A stretch of DNA of 64,000 bases. Source: Okapia johnstoni (taxonomy: Eukaryota; Chordata; Mammalia; Artiodactyla; Giraffidae). The first letter of the stretch is position 1. Each line of letters opens with the position of its first letter. Where the stretch lies: positions 82,768,713 to 82,832,712 of the forward strand of contig CM044310.1 of NCBI GenBank assembly GCA_024291935.2. The letters are read 5' to 3'. The position numbers were made by a program, and so were the translations under genes. The notes under the pieces were generated by a model. The model was not told the origin of the DNA. It did no database searches and saw nothing but the letters and a program-made list of their open reading frames with translations. Shown in pieces: positions 10,900 through 21,669 of the stretch.

Positions 10900-11200
10900 A
10901 CCGCTTGGTGGTTTGAGGAATAACATTATAAGCTTAGCTGCTCAAGTGTCTCACACCACCTTGCAATTTTAGGGACTGAATGAACCTCAAATGGTCATTC
11001 AGGAGTGTAAGCCCTACACACACCCTAATCTCCTCAGAGACCCCACACTGACTCATTGTTATAAAACCCTTCATCCAATCCTCTTGGGATGGGGGACACA
11101 TAGTTTTTCAAGGCAGAAGCCCAGTGTATGTCCCTTTGCCTGGCAAAGCAACAAAGCAATCCTTTTCTATGTCATCTCCCTTCAACCAAAAAAAGGTCAT
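10900..11200 (+). repeat. Probable solo LTR of an old endogenous retrovirus
   Basis: A TATA-like 'tgttataaaaccc' near 11058 is followed by 'gggggacacatagttt', 'aagcccagtgtatgtccctt' and 'tgcctggcaaagcaacaaag'. The last has the position of a decayed AATAAAG polyadenylation signal. This order is typical of ERVL-type LTR 3' halves. No internal genes are present. The left boundary is uncertain. Confidence 0.45.
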
Positions 11201-11237
11201 ATGGTCCAAGAAAGACAGAGTTCATTTTGTGTACTAT

Positions 11238-11490
11238 TCTTTTTAAAATTTATTCATTTTTGATTGAAGGATAATTGCCTTACAGTATTGTGTTGGTTTC
11301 TGCCAAACATCAACGGGAATCAGCCATGAATATACATACATCCCCTCCCTCTTGAAACTCCATCCCACCCCTCTAGGTTGTTACAGAGCCCTAGTTTGAG
11401 TTACCTGAGTCATACAGCAAATTCCCACTGGCTATCTGTTTTTACATATGGTAATGTATATTTCCAAGTTACTGTGTCCCCATTACTCCT
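11238..11490 (-). mobile_element. Bovine-type L1 3' UTR
   Basis: The text 'gattgaaggataattgcctt', 'acagtattgtgttggtttctgcc' and 'gggaatcagccatgaatat' is the reverse complement of the ruminant L1 3' UTR. The same block occurs at 22.74 and 38.99 kb. No ORF2 remains. Confidence 0.8.
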
Positions 11491-11499
11491 GATTAAGTG

Positions 11500-11917
11500 C
11501 CGAGAGTGCAGCGTTGAGAAGGATTCTGAGGCTGCATTCTGCTTCAGGGGAAGTGAAATGTGTGGTTGATGAATGCCCACCATGGTCTTAAAATCCTGAT
11601 GTGATATGCGTGTGTCAAGAACTTGGCACTCTTGCTATGGTTCAAACCCTTTTCCCTGACCCCAGTCATTGCTTAGATTTCTGCCTTAGTGTCTCTAGAT
11701 TCTTTATCCATTCATTGCTTTGATAGTACAATTTGAAATATCTATGTACCACATACTGAGGAACCAGGAATAAGGCATCATACCAGTTGTGAAGTCACTC
11801 AAGGGCTCTTCTGCCAGGACTCTTGGGAATCCTGCACTAGAGATTCACTGTCAGGTTTGGGGCACTCATGTGCCATCACTACACTTTTGGTCACATCTAC
11901 AGACCCCTGTACTGCTA
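11500..11917. other. Unique non-coding stretch
   Basis: No gene or repeat recognised. Confidence 0.35.
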
Positions 11918-12009
11918 TTCACTTAGCATTATTCTTTTTTGGGGGGACCATACTGCATGGCTTATGGCACTTTGTTCCATGACCATGGATTGAACTTTGG
12001 CCCTCAGCA

Positions 12010-13026
12010 GTGAAAGAGATGGGAATACCAGGCCATCTGACCTGCCTCTTGAGAAACCTGTATGCAGGTCAGGAAGCAACAGTTAGAACTGGACATGGAA
12101 CAACAGACTGGTTCCAAGTAGGAAAAGGAGTACATCAAGGCTGTATATTGTCACCCTGCTTATTTAACTTATATGCAGAGTACATCATGAGAAACGCTGG
12201 GCTGGAAGAAGCACAAGCTGGAATCAAGATTGCCGGGAGAAATATCAATAACCTCAGATATGCAGATGAGACCATCCTTATGGCAGAGAGTGAAGAAGAA
12301 CTAAAGAGCCTGTTGAAAGTGAAAGAAGAGAGTGAAAAAGTTGGCTTAAAGCTCAACATTCAGAAAACTAAGATCATGGCATCTGGTCCCATCACTTCAT
12401 GGCAAATAGATGGAGAAACAGTGGAAACAGTGGCAGACTTTATTTTGGGGGGCTCCAAAATCACTGCAGATGATGATTGCAACAATGAAATTAAAAGACG
12501 CTTACTCCTTGGAAGGAAGGTTATGACCAACCTAGACAGCATATTAAAAAGCAGAGACATTACTTTGTCGACAAAGGTCTGTCTAGTCAAGGCTGTGGTT
12601 TTTCCAGTGGTCATGTATGGATGTGAGAGTTGGACTATAAAGAAAGCTGAGTGCTGAAGAATTGATGCTTTTGAACTGTGGTGTTGGAGAAGACTCTTGA
12701 GAGTCCCTTGGACTGCAAGGAGATCCAACCAGTCCATTCTAAAGGAGGTCAGTCCTGGGTGTTCATTGGAAGGACTGATGTTGAAGCTGAAACTCCAATA
12801 CTTTGGCCACCTGATGCAAAGAACTGACCCAATGGAAAAGACCCCGATGCTGGGAAAGATTGAGGGCAGGAGGAGAAGGGGACAACAGGGGATGAAATGG
12901 TTGGATGGCATCACAGACTCAGTGGACATGGGTTTGGGTGGACTCTGGGAGTTGGTAATGGACAGGGAGGCCTGGCGTGCTGCGATTCATGGGGTCGCAA
13001 AGAGTCGGACACGATTGAGTGACTGA
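12010..13026 (+). pseudogene. BovB reverse transcriptase, C-terminal half, broken
   Basis: The frame runs 215 codons from 12010. It includes the palm motif GCILSPCLFNLYAEYIM (residues about 45-61) and then RYADETILMAESEEEL. The catalytic YADD box reads YADE (12259-12270), so the second metal-binding Asp is lost. A TGA at 12655-12657 sits where other copies suggest an Arg codon CGA, consistent with CpG decay. The same phase is then open to 13026 and encodes the BovB C-terminal region ([26 protein letters not shown]). The endonuclease and N-terminal RT are absent. This is a dead copy; in a working RTE element the protein nicks target DNA and copies its own RNA. Confidence 0.9.
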
Positions 13027-13040
13027 ATTGAACTGACTGA
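12012..13040 (+). mobile_element. BovB (RTE) LINE, 5'-truncated
   Basis: About 1.03 kb of the BovB 3' part in plus orientation. It holds the reverse transcriptase C-terminal half, the C-terminal domain and the short terminal 'gaattgaactgactgaa' repeat. It interrupts a CHR SINE, so it is younger than that SINE. No target-site duplication could be fixed. Confidence 0.95.
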
Positions 13041-13119
13041 ACAATTGGACTGCCAAAGAATTGGCACTGGACTTTGGCATTGGACTGCCAAAGAATTTCC
13101 TCACTTAATATTATTCTTT

Positions 13120-13704
13120 AAGTTGGCTTTTTATTTTTAAAATTTCCTTTTGTGTACGTTTATTTTTAAAAGCAGGTTTCCTACAACTACCTTTAGGAAG
13201 AAATCTGTGTCCCTAGCATTAAATATGAGGAACTAGAGACGACTTCATAACCAAAAAAGTAGAAGAATATTAGACCCTAGATTCAGAATTTACAAACAGG
13301 ACTTTATTGTCCATAGGAACCACACAGTTGGAAGGAAGGTGGCAAGCATTCACCAGATCCTCAATTGTCAACACTATAAACCTTCTTTTATACACAGTTA
13401 AATCTAACACCTCTGAGGGCCTCAGGGAGGAGGAGGCCACTAGCCCTCAGGTAGAGGGGATGAGGTCTCATGAAACTCCTGAGCTTTGAAGTCATACATT
13501 AGCAAACTTTTCAAAAGCCTATTGGGAAGAGGTGCTAATGGCAGGCATTTGGCAGGGCCCTGGAGGACGAGAAGGTCCATCCTTCTGTTAGACTGGAACT
13601 TTGTTTCTCTGAGTATTGGCAGGTGGTGCTCCCTCAGGGCCGAGGGACTGACATCTTCATCCTTTCCATCCGGGTGTCCCCTTTCCAAGGTGGAGTTGTA
13701 CTGG
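13120..13704. other. Unique non-coding stretch
   Basis: No gene is recognised. Frames near 13440-13930 run into the Bov-tA copy and are artefacts of it. Confidence 0.4.
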
Positions 13705-13711
13705 CATTGGT

Positions 13712-13919
13712 GTCTCAGTCGTTCAGTCGTGTCCAACTCTGCAGCCCCATGGACTGTAGCCCGCTGGGCTCCTCTGCCCAGGAGATTCTCCAGGCCAGAA
13801 TACTGGAATGGGTTGCCATGCCCTCCTCCAGGGGATCTTCCCAACCCAGGGATCGAACCTGAATCTCCTGCATTGGCAGGCGGATTCCTTACCACTGAGC
13901 GACTTGGGAAGCCCGCTGT
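13712..13919 (-). mobile_element. Bov-tA SINE
   Basis: Reversed near full-length copy ending in 'ctgagcgacttgggaagccc'. A short direct repeat cattggt lies on each side (13705-13711 and 13920-13926), a weak target-site mark. Confidence 0.9.
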
Positions 13920-13926
13920 CATTGGT

Positions 13927-14900
13927 ACATAGTGTGTTAGGGCTTCCGCTGTTTCAGCAGTTTCTGTTTACACAAACTTGAAGAACTTTGGAGCAAGATA
14001 TCCCTCCAGGACAAGCACGGGGGCCCATGCTGGACTGGCCGCTCTGCCTGGGTATGTAGCCGTCCGCACGGCCCCACTTATGGGAACTTGGAGACTTCCC
14101 AAGTCTCCCCAGTGCCTGTGTCCCGCTCTGTCACCTGGGTGTCGCGGAGGCAGGATTATCTGTATTTCTACAAGAACCACCGCCCCCCGCTCCCCACACC
14201 CACCCAAGCCCCGGGCCTCGATCCCCTCCCTACTATATCCCTTTGCCTTCCATTTCCTTTTTGGTGGTTTATCAGAGGAACCCAGTCTCAAAGTTAATTC
14301 TCTTAATGAATTGTAAATAACCAGGCCAGTATGGAAAATGCTAACGATCCCCTTTGAAATTCTAAGCATGTCTGGTTCCAGCTTACAGGCAATTCTCTGA
14401 AGAGGTCTGGGAGTGGAGGCAGCCGCCGTCTTATGAGGAGTGAGCAGTGCCTGGCCCTGCCCGGCTGACCGCGAGCTGGGTATGCTGGCCAAGCCTGGGC
14501 TTTGAGAGCTCTGCTGGGTGCCTGGCGGGGAACAAGTGTACATTCCCAGACAGCAGCGTTGTTGGAACTGTGTGCATGGCCCAGCCTGCCCTGGCTCTCT
14601 CTTACTCCTGTCCTTTCCCACCATGCCCACCCCCCATTTTGTCAAAACCCCCTTCTCTCCCAGATGCCTGTTGAAGCCAAAGATTGAGATGGCTTCCGAT
14701 TCGAGTCTGCCACTAATGGGTCTGAATTTGGTCATTTTCTCTCTGCAAGGCTCAGTTTCCCTATCTGAGCGACAGATTAGACCAGGGTTTGCAAAGTCCA
14801 AACCTAAGGGCTGGGCAGGTGACATAAAGTGCTGAGAACAAAGACGGGGCCCTGTCTGGAGGCCAGCTGCTCCCGGGAACAGCTGACTGTCACCACTGAG
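13927..14900. other. GC-rich unique stretch with a 285-codon frame
   Basis: CpG-bearing unique sequence. The minus frame 13968-14825 is the longest in the window without transposon content (285 codons; starts MSPAQPLGLDF). It is rich in Gly, Arg, Ser and Pro, has no recognisable domain, signal peptide or membrane segment, and is overlapped by plus frames at 13978-14316 and 14518-14835. GC-rich DNA lacks stop codons, so chance is the likelier explanation. An unannotated first exon cannot be excluded. Confidence 0.3.
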
Positions 14901-15550
14901 AATGCCAACCCAACAGGGCTGCTGCTTCTGAGATTTTTTAAAAAGAGAAACTGATTTTTATGCAAAATCTCCCCATTGAAAAATATCAGCCACTGGTTTT
15001 TAAACATCGCATGGCTGTGGACTGAATGATGCCTGCAGGCCTGTGGTTGGAGACTCTGGCCCTGCAGCTCTACCCGTTAGACATCTCAGGAGTCATTTCA
15101 AGGGCTAGTGCCCTCACTATGTTCCCTAACCCTGGCTCCCCCAGCTTACCCCTCCATCCCTGGAGCGCTGTGCCGCTCCTTAGGGTTGATCTCAGATATC
15201 TGGCTTCTTCTCCTCATCCTCTAGAACTCAGATGTGGTCATGTGACTTCCTTTGGTCAATAAAATGGGAGCAGACATACCATATGGGCAGAAGCACAAGC
15301 TTCACCACACTCTATCTTCCTCAACCACCATGACTGGTATTGCTCCAGACACTGGCTGCCCCATAGGCCCCCAAGACCCCCTACTGCCCTGCAGTGGGCA
15401 TGTAGAGTGAATGAGAGTTTCAGGTATGTTTGTCACTGCAGCATAACTTAGCTGCTCCTGACTGCCATCTCACTCACAGTTATGGTGTTCATGGCCAGTC
15501 TTCCAGAGTCCAGAGGGACTGCTAGCAGGAGCAGAGGGGAAGGGCAGCTC
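14900..15550. other. Unique or very old repeat DNA
   Basis: Around 15230-15290 the words 'gtggtcatgtgacttcctttgg' and 'tcaataaaatgggagc' resemble an ancient dispersed repeat also hinted at near 28.97 kb. There is no gene. Confidence 0.35.
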
Positions 15551-15554
15551 CCTG

Positions 15555-15640
15555 TTCAGTTTGCTTTGTTCTCTGGTGTGTCTCCAGGGTCTGGCACATG
15601 GTAGGTGTTCAATATATATTTGTTAACTGAATGAAAGTAT
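15555..15640 (+). mobile_element. L2/MIR-type 3' tail
   Basis: The phrase 'ccagggtctggcacatgg', then 'taggtgttcaatatatatttg' and 'ttaactgaatgaaag', is the standard L2/MIR terminal order. Confidence 0.5.
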
Positions 15641-16125
15641 TAGCACACGGGAGGGTTTCTGGCATCAGGGGTGGGTGGTCGTGATGTCCCAAAGAGGCTG
15701 CAATCCATTGTAGTCTTTGGTAGATGGAGCTCGGCTGGGTCCCTGAACAGTCTTTCCTCCATTATAAATGACTCCCAAGGTTCTAGGGAAAAATAAGCCC
15801 TGTCTTCAGATTCTGTGTTCGTAACTCTGAGGCCACTGGAAAACCAGAGACGTTCTGAATATGATTTTGAGCAGTTCTGCTCCTCATATGCCCTGAGGCC
15901 TTGGACAAGACCTTCCTGGTCTCTATTTCCTCCTCCCAGCCTCAACTCATTTCAGAGCTGCTTCTTCACAGCTGTTACTATATCTCTGTGTTACTTTAGT
16001 GATGATTTACTTAGTGTTTCTTTTTCCTTGCGTACTTTATCTTCACCGTAAGCAATATTTCTAATCCAGATTAAAATAAGCCTATAGCTGGGCAGAACTT
16101 TGGCATCATTCTAAATCCCCTGTCT
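15641..16125. other. Unique non-coding stretch
   Basis: No gene is recognised. Short frames on both strands at 15640-16051 overlap and lack domains. Confidence 0.35.
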
Positions 16126-16129
16126 TCTT

Positions 16130-16765
16130 AGACAACATTCAGCCTCAAAGCTCTCTCAACACTGCTACAAAAAGGCTGCTGCTGTTCCTCCCAGGCTCCC
16201 AGGTCCCGCCTCCAGCCTCCCTGGCTTCTTCCTGCAACTCAGGTTGTGAGCGCTCTCCTGCTGTGAGGCCTTTGCAGGAGCTGTTTTTTCTGCCAGCGAC
16301 ACTCCTTCTGCAGATCTTCTCATGGCCCCCAGTTTAAATGTCATCTGGTCTCTGTCACTGCCCTGTTCTATTTTCCTATTGCCGGTATTACTGCCTGCTA
16401 TTTTCTTGTCCATGTAGAGGTTAATTGTCTTTTCCACTAGAACAGGGTTTCTCAGCATCAGTTTTATTGACATTTGGGCTGGATTCTTCTTTGTGGTGGG
16501 AGACCTCTGTGCACATGGACATTTATCAGCCTCCCTGGCGTCCACGCGCAAGAGGCCAATAGCACCCTCTTTTCCCAGTTGGGACAACCAGAAGTGTCCC
16601 ACGTGAGGGGGTGGGCAAAATCACCCCTGGTTGTCCAGAATCACTATTGGAATGAATGCGAGTGTTTTAAAAGCAAGGCAGTTATTTTCCTTGTTCATCT
16701 CTGTAGCCCTAGCAACCGGACATGACTCGGTAAGAAATACTTGTGCTGAGTGAACGGGAGACAGC
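16130..16765 (+). mobile_element. L2 LINE 3' part, interrupted by MER5A
   Basis: 16130-16440 has the L2 3' layout ('gaggcctttgcaggagctg', 'tttaaatgtcatctgg'). It resumes at about 16660 with 'tgttcatctctgtagcccta' and ends 'gctgagtgaacg'. The gap is filled by a MER5A-type element. Old and non-coding. Confidence 0.55.
16443..16655 (-). mobile_element. MER5A-type hAT-Charlie element
   Basis: The order 'cagggtttctcagcat', 'attgacatttgggctggat', 'ccaatagcaccctc', 'gggacaaccagaagtgtc' and 'gcaaaatcacccctggttg' matches a reversed MER5A. It also aligns by eye with the copy at 63.75 kb. It is non-autonomous and lies inside an L2 copy. Confidence 0.7.
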
Positions 16766-16999
16766 ATCATTATAGGGGGAAGTTTTGTGGAGCCCCCAAA
16801 CTAATCTCGATGCCCACGGAGGTCCTTGAGCTTCATTTTGGGAGAGGCAGACAGTGTGATCTCTGAGTCACTACCAGCTTCCACGAAGAACTCCAGGAGT
16901 CTCCCAGGTCCAGCGTTTCTGCTGGGGCCGTGGAGAGCCTGAGAAGTGAGGCTTTAAGCACTCTGATGGGCTGTCAGTTTCTTAATGCAAAACTGAAAG

Positions 17000-17690
17000 A
17001 AAAGTTTGCAGCCACGCCACGCCACGGCACAATCTGAAGAAGATAAATCACAGTTACTTGCAGCTGGCTGACAGCAGTTTAAGCCACTGCAATCATCGGG
17101 CTCCCAGGGAGAAGCTTATTTTATCTTACTAAATGCAAAAACTAGACCTGAAATTGGCAATATCACGGCCCTCTCAGTGGCCGGGCTTTTTACATAAATA
17201 TCAGCGAGCAGTAAGTAAATTCTGTTGACGAAATGTAATAAAACAAAGACTGTTTCAAATATGACCGTTCCCCGATGCATTCTGAAGCCTCGTCCCACTC
17301 ACTTATTACTCGCTGCTGAGATTATAAGGTTTGCTTTTATCTGTCAGAAATCAATATTTCAAACATCGGATAAAAGAGGAAATTGAACTGGGAATAGGCT
17401 GAAGTGCTGTAAAAACTACAAAGCACAATTATCAAAAAGCACTTAAAGTGTTTAATAGGACACACATATAAAAATGCTCAAATTAATGTCAGAGAGCCAT
17501 AATGAGAACTTTTCCTATGCCTTTTCATCCCCACACAGTGTAATTTGAAAGCTGGCCAGTCCATCAATACAGTTTTCAATTTCTATGATGCCCTGAGGAC
17601 CCTGAACTGGGCATTTGTTAGAAATGAACCATTACATATGATTGGTTAATATTTCAGTTTATTGAAGATACATTATTTTGTATGAAGTGT
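17000..17690. promoter_or_regulatory. Candidate conserved non-coding element
   Basis: Repeat-free AT-rich block that still holds scattered CpGs (cacggcc, gacgaaat, ccgatgc, tcggataa). Transcription-factor-like words are dense: GATA-like agataaatc and ggataaa, homeodomain-like attaatg, and a palindromic cacttaaagtg at 17440-17450 that resembles paired NKX2 half-sites. This texture is typical of vertebrate enhancers in gene deserts. The call is inference from composition; no alignment was possible. Confidence 0.3.
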
Positions 17691-18045
17691 TTAAGTTGTT
17701 GAGGCTTAACCATTACAAACAGTTATGACAAAAATAGATCTTGGGGTAAACAGCCTCCACAGTCATGCTTTTAATAAGCATGGCCATAACTAGGAAATTG
17801 GATTTCCAGGAGCTGGGAGGGAGAAAAGTTGTGGGGAGACCTGAGGTGATGGGGGAGGGGAGTCCTCGAGTAGTCTCTGTACCCAGAACACATGTTGGAA
17901 AGTTGAGGAGAGTATCTTTTCTTTAGATATTATTTGGTTATCTTATTGTTCTTCCCCCCAAAGATGTTCATCCCCCACCCCTGGCCAGCCACCCACCGGT
18001 GATGATAAACATATTCCTAGAGTGGGAATGCTTATCTGGCATCCT
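17691..18045. other. Unique spacer
   Basis: No gene or repeat recognised; G-rich near 17850-17862. Confidence 0.35.
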
Positions 18046-18047
18046 TC

Positions 18048-18240
18048 TAGGCAAAGGATCAACTACATTCTTCTGCAAAGAACAGCATAATAAATATTTT
18101 GGGTTTTGCAAGTCAAGAGGCAAAATCAAGGCACTACAGGACTATGTGGGCACTTGCATAAGAACCATTAAAAATGGAAAAGCTACTTGGCTTGTAGGCA
18201 GGATGAAACCAGGTGGCGACCCCCGTTTGTTTGCAGAGCC
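18048..18240. mobile_element. Probable hAT-type DNA transposon remnant
   Basis: The words 'aactacattcttctgcaaag', 'aataaatattttgggttttgc' and 'gatgaaaccaggtggcgac' follow the order of the non-autonomous hAT elements that begin with a 'gtcaacaaact...ctgtaaag' phrase. No inverted ends or target duplication could be fixed. Confidence 0.4.
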
Positions 18241-18354
18241 CTCTTCCAGGGGAAGCGTGTGCTTACATAACTTGCACAACACTGTGATTCGTCGTCAGGG
18301 CAGAGGCATCGGATGAAATCCACAGCTCCATGGTCTGGCCTCCGAGGCCCCATG

Positions 18355-18860
18355 ACCTGTGACCTATGACCTGCCCTGCTGGCCTCTCCCTCCTCCGCCC
18401 ACCACACTTCCCGAGCCCCTGCCCTCGACCACGTGGACCTTCTGCCTGGTCGGCTTCCTTTTCAGCACTTGCACTTGCTCTTTCTTCTGCCTGGAATATT
18501 CTCTCCCCGACTCCCTTTGGGGTGGCTGGCTGCTTCTCAAATTTCAGGTCTTGGTTCCAAGGCTCCCACCTCAGAGAGGCCTTCTCTGGCCACCTGGGCC
18601 CCCCCCTCCCTTGCACATTCCAGCAGGAATTCCTGCTTGGAATGGTGTGTTTATTTGTTTGGTTGTTTTTCCTCCACTTCCTTCTCTTTTCCAGGGCAGG
18701 AACTGTCTGATTTATTTACCTCTGTATCCTTATATCAAGAACAAAAAGGTTTTGAATCTGGTTTTCAATTCCTCTTTCAATTGTCTTAAGTTCAGTTTCA
18801 CCAGGCTCAATTAATACGTGCTGGGTGAGTGAATGAATGAATGAATGAATGAAGCCATGA
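18355..18860 (+). mobile_element. L2 LINE 3' end with (GAAT)n tail
   Basis: The L2 order is clear: 'cacttgcactt', 'tctgcctggaatattctc', 'caaatttcaggtcttgg', 'gagaggccttctctggcca', 'ccagggcaggaactgtctg' and a terminal tetranucleotide run at 18829-18853. The frames on both strands here are shadows of it. Confidence 0.7.
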
Positions 18861-20540
18861 ATGATAATCCTGAGTATCTGACCTCAGTTTACTGGCAAGA
18901 AACACTGTGGTCGTAAGACTTACTTTTTGTTCCTGGATTCCTCGTCTCAATAAGCAGGATGGTTCCCTTTACTTTGCTTCCAGTGGTCCTTTTCGCTGGG
19001 AAACCCCATCCCCCACCTCATCCATAACTATCCAAACCTTTCTCATTCTTGATTGGATACATGACTTCCTCCGGGAAGCCCTCCTTTATCCTCAGGTCAT
19101 GCTGATGCTGACCTGCCGGAGACACTTCATTACTAGCATACCTGCCAGATGCCTGGGCTCACCTAGGGGGCACTGTCCTCTCCATTTGTCTCCCTCTAGA
19201 ACTATGCCCTCAGGGATGGACCCAGTTAGTATTGTACATAGGACCAGCAACTGGACAACCAAGATGATGGCACAGAACTCCAGAATTGGGACCTGAGCTC
19301 ACATCTGTCCCCAGGTCACACTGCTCATCCAGCAAAATTGATCCTGAGGCTCAAAACCACACCGAGAGCATCCGTAGATGTCCTTCAGGCCCTGCCGTCC
19401 CATTGGAAATGCCTACATAGTGAGGGGAGGTGCTGATGGCAAAAGGAAACAGGGGTCCACTCAGCTGTCTGGAAGGGAGACGTGAGATTAAGTGGTGTCT
19501 GTCTGTGTATGGCTGGTACCTGGCCTTGGAGAGCTGGGCCACCTCTCTGCTCACAACTCTGTGAACATGCCTCATTTCCATTCTATGTCCTTGAATTTGA
19601 AGGCATCTCCTTTACCACACAGAATGCACCAGGAGGAGGCCGTGCAGTGGGTGGAGTGTGGGGGTACCTCTAGCTCAGCAATGAATACCCTTGGACACAG
19701 GAGCAGAGCTTCTTGCATTTTCCCAGAGCCCGTATCTTCTCCAGAGGGAGAATGCTCTGGCTGGAGGAGAGAATACCGCTATTCAGAGAGCCTTCACCTT
19801 TGAGGTTGAGCAGAGAAAGAGGAAGGGTTTCAAATGTACAAAGGGATGAGCCTCCGGAGCTATGTTCTCTCCTTAGGCTGTTGCCAGTTTGCAACAAGGC
19901 TCTGGCAAGTCCTACATCACTTCTTTAAAATGGGAAAGTGGAGGGTAGACCAGATGTTCATAAGGCTCCCTTCACCTTGGGCACATCTGCAGGCACAAGC
20001 TGAGGAGGGGATGGGCGTCCACAGGGCTGTGGTATCAGAATTCTGGGGGTTGCAAGCGGCAGAAACTGAGGTTAAACCAGCAGAAGCCTAGAGGGGCCGT
20101 CTCAGAAGGGCTGGACGGTCAAGTACATGGAAGAACTGAAAAGCATCTGGACTTCTGGATAATGGGGCCAGAGTCTCCCACTCTCTGTCTCCCATTATTT
20201 CAACAACGCAACCATCAGTGGGTGGGTGCCCATTATGTGCTGGGCGTCCTTCCAGGACCTGGGTAGACAGGGGTGAACAAACCAGCGGGGCCTCTGTCCT
20301 CACAGGCTGATGACAGGCTTCCTTGTGTTGCTGGCTTCTTTCTTGCTCATTCCTCCTTGGCCAGCTTCCTCTATGCGGGGAAAACATGGCTGCAGATGAC
20401 TGGACACCTCCCAGCTGCACAAGGCTCTCGTTCCACATCCAAAGACCCCTGGGAAAGTAGTCATGTGCCCATTTCTGGACCAATCACTCAGAGCCAGGGC
20501 AGAGTCCCATTGTGAGAACATGGAAGCTTTGCTGTACACA
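18861..20540. other. Long low-repeat stretch
   Basis: 1.7 kb with no gene recognised. Near 19070 'ttcctccgggaagccctcctt' hints at another L2-type relic, and near 20460 'gtgcccatttctggaccaatc' at the unassigned repeat of 9.5 and 29.4 kb. The minus frame at 20088-20483 has no domain. Confidence 0.35.
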
Positions 20541-20544
20541 GTGG

Positions 20545-20690
20545 TTAGTGTCTATTTTTTATAGGTGAAGCAGTTAAGAGTCAGAGAAAGTGATTCATTC
20601 ATCAGAGATCACACAGTCAGTGAGTGGGAGAGTTGGGGTTTGAGCTCAAGTCAGAGCCTTTGATGTCTCTACAATAATGGAGGATATTTC
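20545..20690 (-). mobile_element. MIR SINE
   Basis: Reversed MIR core: 'gagatcacacagtcagtgag' and 'ggggtttgagctcaagtc' follow a 'tttataggtgaag' start. Confidence 0.55.
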
Positions 20691-21469
20691 CAGGAATGCA
20701 AGTTCATGGAGAACACGGGCTTCATGTTGGACAGAGGGGACCCTTGTGAAGTTGCCAGGGCAGCTCCCCGAGTCGGAGGTGCAGAGGAAAGAGCAGGGAA
20801 TGCCAAGTGAGTTTAGCAGGGGCAAACGCCTGGCATCTTTGCCCGGCTGGGGAAGGGCCAGTCTGGCGTTGGGAAAAAGGTGAGAATGGCCCAAGTAGCT
20901 AAGGAGCCAGTGGCTCATCCTCCAAGTTTGTGTCTTCTTGCGGCCTCATGTCCACCCAGAGAACGAGTGTAAAAACACAGTTGCGGGCTGCCAGCAGGAC
21001 CCAGGGTTACTCTGCCCCTCGTAGGGTGAGGAGAGACCGTCCTGAAGGGACCACTGAATTTCACTTTTCATAGCAGCAAAGCGCCTCTCAAAAAGGAGAA
21101 AAAGAGAGAAAAGAGATGTCTGCTCCCACAAAGGAGGAAGATTACTCTAAGTAGAGGATTTTGTAATTATATTCATTTGAAATAATCAAGCATTTCCACC
21201 TATTAAGGGAGTTGTAAAGGAGATGCTGGAGAAAGGAATCCAGCCATTTCCCGGGGAGCTGCCTCATTGTTCGTGGGAAGAATAGGAGCTGCAAATTCAG
21301 ATTAGTCTCCTCTGGGAAGGGAGGCGGAAGGCCTGGCTGAAGCAGAGAAGGAGGGCCCAGCCCTGGGTCATTGTGTCCTGGCAGCTTAGAAGCTGTAACA
21401 GGCTGCTCACTCAGTTGAAAGGGACAGTTGGACACTGTGTCCGGGCTGAGGTGGGAATTTAGAGCCATG
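20691..21469. other. Unique non-coding stretch
   Basis: No gene or young repeat recognised. Confidence 0.35.
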
Positions 21470-21669
21470 CTGTGCAGGAGAATCTGCCTGCAATGTGGGA
21501 GACCTGAGTTCAATCCCTGGGTCAGGAAGATCCCCTGGAGAAGGGAAAGGCAACCCACTCCAGTGTTCTTGTCTGGAGAATCCCATGGACAGAGGAGCCT
21601 GGTGGGCTATAGTCCATGGGGTCACGAAGAGTTGGACATGACTGAGTGGCTTTCACTGTGCAGGAGAAT
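21470..21669 (+). mobile_element. Bov-tA SINE, 5'-truncated, exact 14-bp TSD
   Basis: The SINE lacks the first part of its tRNA-like head and begins near 'ctgcctgcaatgtggg' (21484). The exact repeat ctgtgcaggagaat lies at 21470-21483 and 21656-21669. Confidence 0.9.

Larger units (their letters stand above)
11920..13119 (-). mobile_element. CHR-type SINE split by a BovB insertion
   Basis: The left part (about 11938-12011) reads like the middle of a reversed CHR SINE ('gcatggcttatgg', 'attgaactttggccctc'). The right part (about 13041-13101) carries its end ('ttggactgccaaagaatt'). Direct repeats cacttagcattattcttt (11920-11937) and cacttaatattattcttt (13102-13119) match at 16 of 18 positions and bracket both parts. 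The SINE tail word is duplicated at 13044-13062 and 13079-13097 (exact 19 bp, period 35). Confidence 0.75.

Noticed and set aside
13440..13922. A 160-codon minus frame and a 148-codon plus frame
   Set aside because: Both run through the Bov-tA at 13712-13919 and extend by chance into flanking DNA. They overlap each other and have no domain.
13970..14260. Possible CpG island promoter
   Set aside because: CpGs are present but modest by eye and no exon-like frame or clear core promoter follows. I kept it only as a GC-rich stretch.
18359..18814. Three overlapping plus frames of 114-151 codons with Pro/Leu-rich peptides
   Set aside because: They lie in an L2 3' end, a pyrimidine-rich non-coding region. 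All three phases being open shows compositional bias.
20088..20483. A 131-codon minus frame
   Set aside because: No domain, overlaps plus frames, and partly covers an old repeat.
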